Of a stretch of 64,000 nucleotides of DNA, positions 8,569-16,806 are shown one piece after another. The stretch is from an uncultured Peptococcaceae bacterium. GTDB taxonomy: Bacteria > Bacillota > Limnochordia > Darwinibacteriales > Darwinibacteriaceae. The number at the start of each line of letters is the position of its first letter. Position 1 is the stretch's first letter. The DNA is taken from the NCBI GenBank assembly GCA_937988745.1, contig CALKAR010000022.1:15549-79548 (forward strand). Direction: 5' to 3'. Made by a program: the position numbers and the translations under genes. Below the pieces are notes generated by a model that saw only the letters and a list, made by a program, of their open reading frames with translations, had not been told where the DNA came from and searched no databases.

Positions 8569-9249
8569 TATATCGAGATTAGCTAGAGCTGCCCGAGCTG
8601 CTTCCTGGGCAGCTTCTTTCTTGCTCCTTCCATAACCAACGCCTAGGAGCTCGTCTTCGAAACGCACTTCAACCACAAACTGTTTGTTGTGAGCTGGCCC
8701 AGATTCCTCGGCTAATGTGTAAGTTGGCGTTTTCTGTGAGAGCTGTTGAAAATGCTCCTGCAGCGTAGTCTTAGCGTCAATTAGCGGCAGCTGACTGGCA
8801 TCCCACTCAGGCAGATGGGCCAAGATTACCCTCTGGGCTTCTCCAAATCCACCATCGAGGTAAACTGCACCATAAACAGCCTCTACAACATCACATAGGA
8901 CTGAATCACGCTGATGCACACCAGTCAGTTCCTCGCCCTTTCCAACTCTTAAGAATGTATCCAGCTTTAATTCTCTTCCCAAATCTGCCAAGGTTGGTTC
9001 ACTGACTAAGTAAGCTCTTATCTTAGCCAGCTGTCCTTCACGCAGATTCGGAAACCTTGTATATAAATGAGTACTTACGACAAGCTGAAGGACGGCATCG
9101 CCTAAGAACTCTAAGCGCTCATAATCTGCTTCGCCTACAGCTGCTCCATAAGAGCGATGCGTGAGGGCCCGCTCCAGTAGGGTTTTGTTCTTAAACTCGT
9201 ACCCCAAAGCCTCCTCTAACAGCTTGTACTTGTTCCCCATGCCTTTCAC
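8563..9249 (-). CDS. rnc: Ribonuclease III
   Basis: Double-strand-specific endoribonuclease of 228 residues. The signature ERLEFLGDAVLQLVVSTHLY (about residue 40) and the second acidic cluster DVVEAVYGAVYLDGG carry the catalytic acids; a double-stranded-RNA-binding domain follows (TTLQEHFQQLSQKTPTYTL ... KKEAAQEAARAAL). GTG 9249 is chosen because GGAGG lies 8 bases upstream; the ATG three codons later would be too far from it. It begins 3 bases after the fabF stop, so it is the last gene of the fatty acid operon, as in Bacillus where acpP is followed by rnc. Processes rRNA and mRNA. Confidence 0.97.
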   Translation of the reverse strand: MKGMGNKYKLLEEALGYEFKNKTLLERALTHRSYGAAVGEADYERLEFLGDAVLQLVVSTHLYTRFPNLREGQLAKIRAYLVSEPTLADLGRELKLDTFLRVGKGEELTGVHQRDSVLCDVVEAVYGAVYLDGGFGEAQRVILAHLPEWDASQLPLIDAKTTLQEHFQQLSQKTPTYTLAEESGPAHNKQFVVEVRFEDELLGVGYGRSKKEAAQEAARAALANLDIL

Positions 9250-9252
9250 TAA

Positions 9253-10491
9253 TTAATCCTCCCAGCGTTTCATTACCAATACTCCATTGTGACCGCCAAA
9301 TCCAAAGGAATTGGACATTACATATCGGAGTTCCAATGCGCGGGCTTCGTTCGGTACATAGTCCAAGGTACATTCAGGATCAGGGATTTCATAATTATAA
9401 GTGCCTGGTACAATTTGATTTTCTAAAGCCATCAAAGAGATGGCTGCTTCCACGGCCCCAGCGGCCCCAAGCATATGACCAGTCAGTGCCTTGGTCGAAC
9501 TGACAGCTAGTGACTCAGCGTGCTCCCCAAAGACGGCCTGAATCGCCTGCGACTCGTACTTGTCGTTATATTCGGTAGAAGTACCGTGGGCATTGATATA
9601 CTGCACTTCTTCAGGCTTAATGCCGGCATCGCGCATCGCTGCCTGCATGGCCCGCTGTGCGCCTTCTCCCTCAGGTGCAGGTGCTGTGATGTGATATGCA
9701 TCAGAAGTTGCGCCATATCCTACAATTTCACCGTATATGTGTGCGCCGCGAGCAAGGGCATGTTCCAGGCTTTCCAGAACTAGCACGGCAGCACCTTCTC
9801 CCATAACGAAGCCGTCCCTTTCTCGATCAAAGGGGCGTGATGCTTTCTGGGGTTCATCATTGCGTGTGGACAGCGCCCTAGAAGCAATAAAGCCTGCGAT
9901 ACCTAATGGACAGAGTGCGGCTTCGCTACCGCCTGCCAGCATAACATCCGCATCTCCCCTAGCTATAATGCGGAAAGCGTCACCTAAGGAGTGTGTACCT
10001 GTGGCGCAAGCAGTGACAGTGCATAAGTTTGGTCCTTTGGCTCCTGCATGGATAGCTATCTGCCCGCTTGCCATGTCAGGGATTAACATGGGTACGAAAA
10101 ACGGACTTATGCGATCCATTCCTTTTTCCACGAGTACACGCGCCTGCTGCTCGATTGTGCTGATACCACCGATTCCAGAGCCAACCAATACTCCCACACG
10201 GTTAGCATTGTGAGGAGTTACAGAAAAGTCGGCATCCTGCAAGCTCTGCAGAGCGGCCGCCACCGCAAACTGACAAAAGCGGTCCATACGGCGTGCGTCC
10301 TTGCGGTCCATATAATCAGTCGGGTCAAAGTCCTTGACTTCTGCTCCAATCTGCACAGGATAATCCGATGCATCAAAGAGGGTGATCTTCCCAATCCCAG
10401 AAACACCGTTGATGACATTCTGCCAGAGCTCGTCTTTGTTTCCTAACGGCGTCACAGCGCCGATGCCTGTTACCACAACACGCCTTGTCAC
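9253..10491 (-). CDS. fabF: Beta-ketoacyl-ACP synthase II
   Basis: Elongating condensing enzyme of 412 residues that joins malonyl-ACP to the growing acyl-ACP. The catalytic Cys lies in [11 protein letters not shown] and the two histidines in [11 protein letters not shown] and [11 protein letters not shown]. The start is GTG 10491 ([15 protein letters not shown]), 7 bases after GGAGGG at 10499-10504. It ends in the KAS signature [14 protein letters not shown]. It follows acpP after a G/C-rich hairpin that may tune its expression relative to acpP. Confidence 0.97.
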   Translation of the reverse strand: MTRRVVVTGIGAVTPLGNKDELWQNVINGVSGIGKITLFDASDYPVQIGAEVKDFDPTDYMDRKDARRMDRFCQFAVAAALQSLQDADFSVTPHNANRVGVLVGSGIGGISTIEQQARVLVEKGMDRISPFFVPMLIPDMASGQIAIHAGAKGPNLCTVTACATGTHSLGDAFRIIARGDADVMLAGGSEAALCPLGIAGFIASRALSTRNDEPQKASRPFDRERDGFVMGEGAAVLVLESLEHALARGAHIYGEIVGYGATSDAYHITAPAPEGEGAQRAMQAAMRDAGIKPEEVQYINAHGTSTEYNDKYESQAIQAVFGEHAESLAVSSTKALTGHMLGAAGAVEAAISLMALENQIVPGTYNYEIPDPECTLDYVPNEARALELRYVMSNSFGFGGHNGVLVMKRWED

Positions 10492-10510
10492 GATTCTACC
10501 CTCCAAAGAA

Positions 10511-10534
10511 GGGGGGCCGTTTAACGGCCCTCCC
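10511..10534 (-). other. Intercistronic hairpin between acpP and fabF
   Basis: GGGGGGCCGTT followed directly by AACGGCCCTCC forms a strong stem with one mismatch on the minus-strand RNA. The bases after it (CCTTCTTT) are pyrimidine-rich without a full U-run, so it may act as a weak attenuator or an RNA-processing or stability element separating abundant acpP mRNA from fabF. Confidence 0.6.
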
Positions 10535-10537
10535 TGC

Positions 10538-10783
10538 TTAACCTTGTTGATTTACGATATAGTTGACCGCATCACGTACGGTAGCAATTTTCTCTGCTTC
10601 TTCATCGGAGATCTTCAGGTCAAACTCTTCTTCTAGAGCCATGACCAGCTCCACCACGTCTAGGGAATCAGCCCCCAGATCCTCTACAAAGGAAGCGTCT
10701 GCAGTCACATCTTCATAGCTGACCCCTAATTGCTCCACAAGAATTTTTTGTACCTTTTCAAAGATTGCTTGATCCAGATCCAC
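10538..10783 (-). CDS. acpP: Acyl carrier protein
   Basis: An acidic 81-residue carrier protein; the serine of [18 protein letters not shown] receives the 4'-phosphopantetheine arm that tethers acyl chains. Start is GTG 10783 ([15 protein letters not shown]), preceded by an excellent GGAGGTGATC site at 10788-10797. Longer in-frame readings would run through that site and are rejected. It sits between fabG and fabF, about 45 bases after fabG. Confidence 0.97.
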   Translation of the reverse strand: MDLDQAIFEKVQKILVEQLGVSYEDVTADASFVEDLGADSLDVVELVMALEEEFDLKISDEEAEKIATVRDAVNYIVNQQG

Positions 10784-10828
10784 TTGTAGATCACCTCCTT
10801 CTCCTACTTGCTGGGCTATATTGCACAA

Positions 10829-11551
10829 TTAGATCGCCAGTCCTCCGTCACAGCGGATTACTTGGCCGGTGATATACCGATTGTCCTCAGACACCAAGAA
10901 CCCCACAAGTCTAGCCACATCGTCGGGCTTACCTGTGCGCTTCAGCGGAATATGCTCTACAAGCGCCTCGCGATGCTTTTCAGGAAGGGCCTGAGTCATA
11001 TCAGTGTCAATATAGCCCGGTGCCACAGCATTCACTAGTATGTTTCGGGATGCAACTTCTTTGGCTAGGCTCTTAGTAAGTCCAATAATTCCAGCTTTTG
11101 AGGCAGCGTAGTTAACCTGCCCGGCGTTCCCTCCAATGCCCACCACGGAAGCGATATTCACAATCCAACCTTGGCGCTGTCGCATCATGGGCCGGACTGC
11201 TGCTCGACAGACATTGAAGGTGCCAGTTAGGTTTGTGCGCAAAACCGTTTCCCAATCTTCATCTGACATGCGCATGATCAGGCCATCACGCGTAATCCCG
11301 GCGTTATTTACCACGATGTCGAGGCGGCCGTACACCTTTAGAACGTGCTCCACAACAGATTCCACTTCGGGAGCCTGGCCCACGTCAGCGGCGATAGCTG
11401 TTACGCCCTGCGCCTCCCATTCCGCCAGCAGCTGGGGGTTTCTGCCAACTACAACTACCTGTATGCCTTGGCTGAGAAGTTGCTCAGCAACAGCCTTCCC
11501 GATACCCCTAGTGGCTCCTGTGACCAGCCCTACTCTGTCAGGCATTTCCAT
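10829..11551 (-). CDS. fabG: 3-oxoacyl-ACP reductase
   Basis: Short-chain dehydrogenase of 240 residues that reduces beta-ketoacyl-ACP with NADPH. The cofactor loop TGATRGIGKAVAEQL is near the N-terminus, NNAGITRDGLIMRM follows, and the catalytic Ser...YAASKAG...K triad lies near residue 150. The C-terminus ITGQVIRCDGG is typical. ATG 11551 lies 11 bases after AGGAGG at 11563-11568, a ribosome binding site inside the last codons of fabD, whose stop is 5 bases upstream. Confidence 0.97.
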   Translation of the reverse strand: MEMPDRVGLVTGATRGIGKAVAEQLLSQGIQVVVVGRNPQLLAEWEAQGVTAIAADVGQAPEVESVVEHVLKVYGRLDIVVNNAGITRDGLIMRMSDEDWETVLRTNLTGTFNVCRAAVRPMMRQRQGWIVNIASVVGIGGNAGQVNYAASKAGIIGLTKSLAKEVASRNILVNAVAPGYIDTDMTQALPEKHREALVEHIPLKRTGKPDDVARLVGFLVSEDNRYITGQVIRCDGGLAI

Positions 11552-11555
11552 GCTA

Positions 11556-12437
11556 CTATATACCTCCTGGTGTGGCAAGTGAAATTTTAAGAGGGCCCAG
11601 CGTGCGGCGTGCCATGGGTCCGACGACCGCTTTAGGGCTCATTTCGACCAGTGTGTCAACCCCCATTTGGGAAGCTTTGCGCACATTATCTGCAAAGCGG
11701 ACTGGGTGTGTCAGCTGCTCCACCAATTCTGTCTTAATGTCGGCGGCTTTATACACCGGCTCACTTCGATGATTGCTGATTACAGGTACAGAGATATCGT
11801 TTATCTCTATATCCTCTATATATTCCTTGAGCCTTTCAGCAGCCGGTGCCATGAGCTCAGTATGAAAGGGGCCAGAAACCTTCAACGGGACAACTCTCTT
11901 GGCTCCTTCTTCGAGTGCTCGCTCAGCTGCGAGTTTCAGTCCTGGCTCAACGCCGCTCAGTACAACCTGACCGGGACAGTTCAGATTTGCAACCGCTACA
12001 AAGTGGTTTTCCCTTATGTCACGGCAAATCTCAGACAGACAATCTTCATCAAGGCCAAGTACTGCCAGCATACCGCCTTGCTGTTCTCCCATGAATTTGC
12101 CTCGGGCTGCGGCTAAACGCACTCCATCGGCAAAACTGAAAGCTCCCGCGGCGGCAAAAGCAGTGACCTCGCCTAGACTGTGACCCAAGAACAACTGCGG
12201 TTCTAGGTTCTCTCGATGAAGCTCCCAGAGCGCAATACAGCTTACAAAAACCGCTGGCTGTGCATATTCTGTTTTGTGCAGTTTTTCCTCAGGACCATAC
12301 TGAAGCAACTCTACGAGGTTGTAACCTAAAATTACGTTGGCTTCTTCAAAGAGATGCCAGGCAGAGGTCTCTTTAAAAGGTTCAGCCATCCCAATATACT
12401 GCATACCCTGTCCTGGAAAGACCACCGCATTAGCCAC
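11556..12437 (-). CDS. fabD: Malonyl-CoA:ACP transacylase
   Basis: Transfers malonyl from CoA to ACP to supply the elongation cycle. FPGQGMQYIGM at the N-terminus, the nucleophile in LGHSLGEVTAFAAAG, and the active-site histidine in GPFHTELM are visible. About 293 residues from GTG 12437, which has AGGGTG six bases upstream. In-frame ATG codons at 12443 and 12455 are alternatives that change only the first residues. It overlaps the end of fabH by several bases, so the two are coupled. Confidence 0.96.
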   Translation of the reverse strand: MANAVVFPGQGMQYIGMAEPFKETSAWHLFEEANVILGYNLVELLQYGPEEKLHKTEYAQPAVFVSCIALWELHRENLEPQLFLGHSLGEVTAFAAAGAFSFADGVRLAAARGKFMGEQQGGMLAVLGLDEDCLSEICRDIRENHFVAVANLNCPGQVVLSGVEPGLKLAAERALEEGAKRVVPLKVSGPFHTELMAPAAERLKEYIEDIEINDISVPVISNHRSEPVYKAADIKTELVEQLTHPVRFADNVRKASQMGVDTLVEMSPKAVVGPMARRTLGPLKISLATPGGI

Positions 12438-13437
12438 GGTCATCACCCTGTTCATACCAGCGTACCAGAGCAGATGCCCAGGTCAGCCCTGCGCCGAACC
12501 CTACCAGCACAATATAGTCGCCATCCTGCAGTTTACCTGATTGGACCAGTTCATCCAAAGCTATCCCAATACTTCCTGAAGATGTATTCCCGTAGCGATC
12601 TACGTTCACTATGAAACGATCCAGTGGTACCTGCAGTCTGTTGGCTGCCGACTCGATGATGCGGATATTAGCTTGATGAGGTACAAACCAATTTACATCT
12701 TGAGGCGCCATGCCGGCCTTTTCAAGCACCCTTTGGGTAGAAGAATCCATAACGCGCACTGCGAACTTAAATACTTCTCTACCAGCCATTTTGATATAAT
12801 GTTCTCGCTGATTGATGGTTTCCGTTGATGCGGGCTTAAGGGAACCCCCAGCTGGGAGCTTAAGGAAGTCAGCACCACTACCATCTGCACCGAGATCCAC
12901 TGCGAGAACCCCGTAGCCCTCGGGAACTGGTCCTAAGACTGCAGCGCCTGCCCCGTCGCCAAACAGCACACACGTTGAGCGGTCGGTATAGTCAGTAATC
13001 CGGCTTAATACATCAACGCCGATGACTAAGACGTGTTCATAGCTACTGCGAGCCATCTCGGTTCCTACCGCTAAAGCGTATGTGAATCCGCTGCAGCCTG
13101 CTGACAAGTCAAATGCCGGAATATCCTTGATGCCCAACTGATCTTGTACTAGACAGGCTGTTGCGGGAAAAGGCATATCCGGAGTTACAGTCGCGCAGAT
13201 AATAAGGTCTATATCCTCCGGACCAAGCCCAGCGGCCGCGATCGCCTTCGAAGCCGCTTGCACTGCAAAGTACGATGCCGCGTCTGTCTCCCCAGCAATG
13301 CGGCGCTCCTTGATGCCCGTCCGAGTCGTGATCCATTCATCCGAAGTGTCTACCATCTTTTCAAGCGCGGCGTTGTCTAGCACTTTCTCGGGTACGGCTG
13401 CGCCAATTCCTAAAATTCCAACTGCCATGTGAGGCAC
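12430..13437 (-). CDS. fabH: Beta-ketoacyl-ACP synthase III
   Basis: Initiating condensing enzyme (acyl-CoA plus malonyl-ACP), about 335 residues. The catalytic Cys lies in LSAGCSGFTYALAVG, the His in WFVPHQANIRI and the Asn in YGNTSSGSIG. The start is uncertain: GTG 13437 has AGGTGA five bases upstream, GTG 13446 directly abuts the plsX stop, and ATG 13428 would begin MAVGILGIGAAVP. All give a normal KASIII. It follows plsX without a gap. Confidence 0.96.
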   Translation of the reverse strand: MPHMAVGILGIGAAVPEKVLDNAALEKMVDTSDEWITTRTGIKERRIAGETDAASYFAVQAASKAIAAAGLGPEDIDLIICATVTPDMPFPATACLVQDQLGIKDIPAFDLSAGCSGFTYALAVGTEMARSSYEHVLVIGVDVLSRITDYTDRSTCVLFGDGAGAAVLGPVPEGYGVLAVDLGADGSGADFLKLPAGGSLKPASTETINQREHYIKMAGREVFKFAVRVMDSSTQRVLEKAGMAPQDVNWFVPHQANIRIIESAANRLQVPLDRFIVNVDRYGNTSSGSIGIALDELVQSGKLQDGDYIVLVGFGAGLTWASALVRWYEQGDDRG

Positions 13438-13446
13438 TGTTTTCAC

Positions 13447-14442
13447 CTACTTCGTTTCAGCAGCCATCATAGTTTCTATGGTTGCTACGATGTTGTTCTC
13501 GGCAGCATCGCGGGCTGCTCGAATGGCATTGCGAATCGCCTTAGCATTAGAGCTGCCGTGAGCTACGATGACCACACCTTTTGTTCCTAACAGAGGAGCT
13601 CCTCCGTATTCCGTGTAGTCCATTCGCTTCTTAATCCTCTTAAAGGCGGGTTTAAGGAGCAGTGCTCCTAGCGAACCAGACACAGTGCTGGTAAATTCCT
13701 CTTTCATAATCTCGAAAAGAGAACCAGCCAATCCTTCCGCAAATTTCAATACTACATTACCAACGAATCCGTCACAAACTACAACATCTGCATGACCCTT
13801 GGTAATGTCGCGGCCTTCAATGTTACCGATGAAGTTCAATGAAGACTGTACTAGTTCTTCATAAACTTCCTTGACGAGAGCGTTGCCCTTACCGGGCTCT
13901 TCGCCCACATTCAGCAAACCGACTTTGGGTTTATGAATCTGCATAACATGTTCGGCATACGCAGAAGCCATCTTAGCAAACTGCACAAGATGGCTGGGAC
14001 GGCAGTCTACATTAGCTCCCACATCTGCCACCAGACATACGCCTTTTATCGTAGGCATCAGCGTAGTAATGGCAGGCCTCTCAACACCCTTAATACGCCC
14101 AATTACGAACAACGAGGCAGCTAAAGTAGCACCGGTGCTTCCCGCACTGACCAAGCCTACAGCCTGTTTTTCTCGGACAAGCCGGGCTGCAGCAGCCAAT
14201 GATGAATCCTTTTTGCGACGCACTGCCTCAACGGGAGATTCATTCATGCCAATGACCTCAGGGGCATGGACAACCTCGATGAGATCACTGCCAGGTTTAC
14301 CCTCAATCAGCGCCCGCAGCCTCTGTTCGTCTCCGGTCAGAATAGATGATATGCCGTACATATCTGCAGCCTGCAGTGCCCCTTCTACAATCTGCTCCGG
14401 TGCATAGTCTCCACCAAAGGCATCAACTGCGATCTTGGTCAT
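13447..14442 (-). CDS. plsX: Phosphate acyltransferase PlsX
   Basis: Converts acyl-ACP to acyl-phosphate for glycerolipid synthesis by PlsY. The 331-residue protein begins MTKIAVDAFGGDYAPEQIVEGA, with SAGSTGATLAASLFVIGR and GVVIVAHGSSNAKAI as further family blocks. ATG 14442 lies inside the last codons of fapR (20-base overlap), with a G-rich ribosome binding site 7 bases upstream. This links acyl-phosphate production to FapR control and to the FakA/FakB fatty acid kinase genes 8-10 kb away. Confidence 0.97.
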   Translation of the reverse strand: MTKIAVDAFGGDYAPEQIVEGALQAADMYGISSILTGDEQRLRALIEGKPGSDLIEVVHAPEVIGMNESPVEAVRRKKDSSLAAAARLVREKQAVGLVSAGSTGATLAASLFVIGRIKGVERPAITTLMPTIKGVCLVADVGANVDCRPSHLVQFAKMASAYAEHVMQIHKPKVGLLNVGEEPGKGNALVKEVYEELVQSSLNFIGNIEGRDITKGHADVVVCDGFVGNVVLKFAEGLAGSLFEIMKEEFTSTVSGSLGALLLKPAFKRIKKRMDYTEYGGAPLLGTKGVVIVAHGSSNAKAIRNAIRAARDAAENNIVATIETMMAAETK

Positions 14443-15010
14443 GCTGAGGCCCCCCTTTACTCTCCACATCAACTACTGTAAACTCACCACTAAAGACCAA
14501 CTCATCATTGACCTTACTTTCTACCTTAACGACATACTGAGGCCCACGGACTTCAGTTACCTGAGCCTTGGCAACTACTCGCTGCCCTTCATATACAGGC
14601 TGGTGGTACCGTACAGTCGCGCTTTTCGTCAGCGCTAGCTCTGAGTTGACAACAGCCACCGCCAGAGAATTACCCTGAGCAAATAAAAAGTGGCCCCTGG
14701 CGATCCGGGTTCGGCCAAACACCATGCGATCAGTGATGGCTAAAATAGAAATCCCTTGTTTTCCCAGTTCAATGTCGATTGGCTCGCCGATGAGCTCTTC
14801 TTCAGTCAGGGCTTTGACTTCAGAAAATGCTTCAGCTGCGATATTTCTCGCTCGTTCCCGTAGTTCAGGAATGTTTAGAGCCATGCGGTCCAACCGTATG
14901 GTAGCCACACTGACTTCAAATTCTTCCGCCAGCTGCCAGTCGGTAAGAAATGGATCTTCATCGAGACGTTCTTTTAACAGTCTGCGTCGTTCTGTTCGAG
15001 ATAGCTTCAT
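14423..15010 (-). CDS. fapR: Fatty acid and phospholipid biosynthesis repressor FapR
   Basis: A malonyl-CoA-sensing repressor of lipid synthesis genes, 195 residues. The N-terminal DeoR-like HTH is visible (DPFLTDWQLAEEFEVSVATIRLDRMALNIPELRER) and is followed by a hot-dog fold effector domain (residues ~75-185, ARGHFLFAQGNSLAVAVVN ... QPVYEGQRVVAKA). It is the first gene of fapR-plsX-fabH-fabD-fabG-acpP-fabF-rnc. A FapR-like dyad just downstream of its promoter points to autoregulation of the whole operon. Confidence 0.95.
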   Translation of the reverse strand: MKLSRTERRRLLKERLDEDPFLTDWQLAEEFEVSVATIRLDRMALNIPELRERARNIAAEAFSEVKALTEEELIGEPIDIELGKQGISILAITDRMVFGRTRIARGHFLFAQGNSLAVAVVNSELALTKSATVRYHQPVYEGQRVVAKAQVTEVRGPQYVVKVESKVNDELVFSGEFTVVDVESKGGPQHDQDRS

Positions 15011-15037
15011 TAGCCGTCATTCCTTTTGGTTCACATC

Positions 15038-15054
15038 ATATTACCTGGTCATAA
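15038..15054 (-). promoter_or_regulatory. Putative FapR operator
   Basis: The 17-base imperfect palindrome ATATTACC-T-GGTCATAA has 6 of 8 symmetric positions, centred at 15046. It resembles the FapR operator type (TTAGTACC-type half-sites around a short centre). It begins 12 bases downstream of the -10 box of the fapR promoter, the position where FapR binds in Bacillus. The match is by eye. Confidence 0.65.
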
Positions 15055-15065
15055 ATTATAGTCAT

Positions 15066-15094
15066 AGTATACCCGAGAGCTGGCTGGTTGTAAA
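15066..15094 (-). promoter_or_regulatory. Sigma-A promoter of the fapR-plsX-fab operon
   Basis: On the minus strand: TTTACA (15089-15094), a 17-base spacer, TATACT (15066-15071), about 55 bases upstream of fapR. The -35 box follows 2 bases after the U-run of the rpmF terminator, an economical packing of terminator, promoter and operator in about 90 bases. Confidence 0.85.
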
Positions 15095-15096
15095 GC

Positions 15097-15123
15097 AAAA
15101 AAAAGATGTCCAGCGGACATCTT
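15097..15123 (-). terminator. Rho-independent terminator after rpmF
   Basis: Minus-strand RNA folds AAGATGTCC-GCT-GGACATCTT followed by a run of eight U. It ends the yceD-rpmF transcript just before the fapR promoter. Confidence 0.92.
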
Positions 15124-15145
15124 CGTAATCATGTCTAGAAACAAT

Positions 15146-15328
15146 TTAGTTGGCTTCTACTTCAATAACTTCCCGGCCCTTATAGGTACCGCAATTTGGG
15201 CACGCCCGATGGGGCAGCTTAGGTTCGCGGCACTGCGGACATACCTGTGTTGCTGCAGCAGTAATCTTCCACTGGGAACGGCGGGAATTAGTCCTTGCTT
15301 TCGAGTGTTTTCTCTTTGGTACTGCCAT
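15146..15328 (-). CDS. rpmF: 50S ribosomal protein L32
   Basis: A 60-residue basic protein beginning MAVPKRKHSKARTNSRRS, with a zinc ribbon of two CxxC pairs (VCPQCREPK and ACPNCGTYKG), i.e. the zinc-binding form of L32. ATG 15328 follows AAAGGAAA and GGGGGA upstream. The first 41 bases overlap the 3' end of yceD in another frame. The yceD-rpmF pairing is conserved across bacteria; the terminator follows. Confidence 0.97.
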   Translation of the reverse strand: MAVPKRKHSKARTNSRRSQWKITAAATQVCPQCREPKLPHRACPNCGTYKGREVIEVEAN

Positions 15329-15884
15329 TTCCTTTCCCCCTCTCCTCTGTCTTGTCCTCTGCCTTCAATAAATCTAACAATGGTGCAAATCTCACATCGA
15401 TATCTGGCCCCGCGCAGTCACAAGCGCCATCTTTAAGGGGCAGGCCGCACTGGGGGCACAAACCGGGACAATCTTCTTCACAGACCACTTTCATTGGAAC
15501 AGCCAGTAAGAGTGATTCCCTCAGAGCTTCAGTTAGATCAATCTCATCTCCCTCAACCACAGGGATCTCTTCGGGGAAAAAATCGTCATCCTCTTCTGGT
15601 TCCACATCATCGTGGGTCGTGCGGTAAAATTCCTCCACATCAGCTTCTAGCTTGCCGGGGAATTTTCGCAGGCAGCGTGTACATTCGTACTGCACATCAC
15701 AGATAAGCTCCCCTGTAATCAACAGGCCTTTGCCCGTATTCGTTACAACGAGTTCTGCATCGATTGGAGAATGCAGCTCCACATTGGCCGGCAGATCATT
15801 CTCAATAATGTCCTTGGGAAGCTGCCGGGTTTCACGCTGAGAAAATCCCGGCTGCCCTTTCAGCGAGCCGATATTGATTCGCAT
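15288..15884 (-). CDS. yceD: YceD/DUF177 family protein
   Basis: A 198-residue protein of the DUF177 family, encoded next to rpmF in most bacteria and linked in plants and E. coli to 23S rRNA accumulation. It begins MRINIGSLKGQPGFSQRETR. It has CTRCLRKF near the middle, acidic stretches, and a cysteine-rich tail (CEEDCPGLCPQCGLPLKDG ... CDC) likely to bind a metal. ATG 15884 has GAGGTG six bases upstream. The last 41 bases overlap rpmF. It has its own consensus promoter. Confidence 0.92.
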   Translation of the reverse strand: MRINIGSLKGQPGFSQRETRQLPKDIIENDLPANVELHSPIDAELVVTNTGKGLLITGELICDVQYECTRCLRKFPGKLEADVEEFYRTTHDDVEPEEDDDFFPEEIPVVEGDEIDLTEALRESLLLAVPMKVVCEEDCPGLCPQCGLPLKDGACDCAGPDIDVRFAPLLDLLKAEDKTEERGKGNGSTKEKTLESKD

Positions 15885-15900
15885 CCTGTTCACCTCATAA

Positions 15901-15929
15901 ATTATACAAAGATTGCCTAGGGGTGTCAA
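15901..15929 (-). promoter_or_regulatory. Consensus sigma-A promoter of yceD-rpmF
   Basis: On the minus strand: TTGACA (15924-15929), exactly 17 bases, TATAAT (15901-15906). Both hexamers are perfect consensus. It lies between the patatin gene stop and the yceD start (16 bases from -10 to ATG), so the leader is very short. Confidence 0.93.
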
Positions 15930-15939
15930 GCATTTCCCC

Positions 15940-16725
15940 TTACTTGGCCTGCAGGTTTGTCCCTGCTAAAACGTCCTGAATGTCCTTTAGGCTGGCCTCC
16001 GCAGCCGTTCTGCCGGCGGCAATTATCTCCGCGGCACGGTTTAATTGCGTTGAAGTCACATTTGACAAATCGGGCCGCACGATAACATCGGCATCGATGG
16101 GCCTAAACTTAGCATTTTCTCTGTCTAAGATCTCGATTGTGCGCATGATTATATTCCCCAGGTTCGTAACCTTCTTCCCGACAGGAGGAAGACCAACGTC
16201 GACTGCGATCACAATATCGGCGCCCAGCTCTCGCACGGTACGTCCCGGAACCCGATTCACCAAGGCACCATCGACAAGGAGTCTGCCCCCTAACTCCACG
16301 GGAACGAAAATTCCCGGAATACTCATGCTGGCCCGCACTCCATCTGCCACGTTACCTGTCTTAATAACAACTTCTTCCCCCGTCTGGATGTCAGTAGCAA
16401 CAACCGCCGCGGGAATGGGTAGGTCCTCGAAATTAAGGTTGCGGGTTAAGACCTTCACTAACTCGTGGACACGTTCAGACGAAACAAGCCCCAATTTAGG
16501 TACAGTTAGATTTACCAGCTTATTCCAGTTAAGCTCTTGTGCCATCCGCTCTAGCAAGTACATGTCGGTCCCAGCAGCGTACAGGCTGCCAACAATGGCA
16601 CCGGCACTGGTCCCAGCTATCATATCGATGGGTATGTTGTTTTCAACAAAAACCTGCAGAGCTCCAATATGGGCCAAACCTCGCGCTGAACCTGCACTGA
16701 GGGCCAAACCAACCTTGGGACGCAA
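15940..16725 (-). CDS. Patatin-like phospholipase / esterase (RssA-like)
   Basis: A 261-residue patatin-domain hydrolase. It has the glycine-rich oxyanion region LALSAGSARGLAHIGALQVF, the nucleophile elbow GTSAG (IAGTSAGAIVGSLYAAG), and the catalytic Asp in LLVDGALVNRVP, so the Ser-Asp dyad is intact. The oxyanion loop reads GSARG where GGGxRG/G is more common. Start is TTG 16725 behind GGAGGTGG. No signal peptide, so it acts in the cytosol or at the membrane face. Probable acyl-ester hydrolase; the substrate is unknown. Divergent from ylbJ, as often seen around coaD-ylbJ. Confidence 0.88.
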   Translation of the reverse strand: MRPKVGLALSAGSARGLAHIGALQVFVENNIPIDMIAGTSAGAIVGSLYAAGTDMYLLERMAQELNWNKLVNLTVPKLGLVSSERVHELVKVLTRNLNFEDLPIPAAVVATDIQTGEEVVIKTGNVADGVRASMSIPGIFVPVELGGRLLVDGALVNRVPGRTVRELGADIVIAVDVGLPPVGKKVTNLGNIIMRTIEILDRENAKFRPIDADVIVRPDLSNVTSTQLNRAAEIIAAGRTAAEASLKDIQDVLAGTNLQAK

Positions 16726-16806
16726 AAAACCACCTCCACAGACGTAATATTCCCCAAGCACCGGCAATATACATTAGCGAACTACCACAGGGAGAGGATG
16801 AGTAAC

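Noticed and set aside
15980..16747. Long plus-strand frame (255 codons) across the patatin-like gene
   Set aside because: It is the antisense shadow of a gene with intact catalytic motifs; its composition is low-complexity and no start signal is present.
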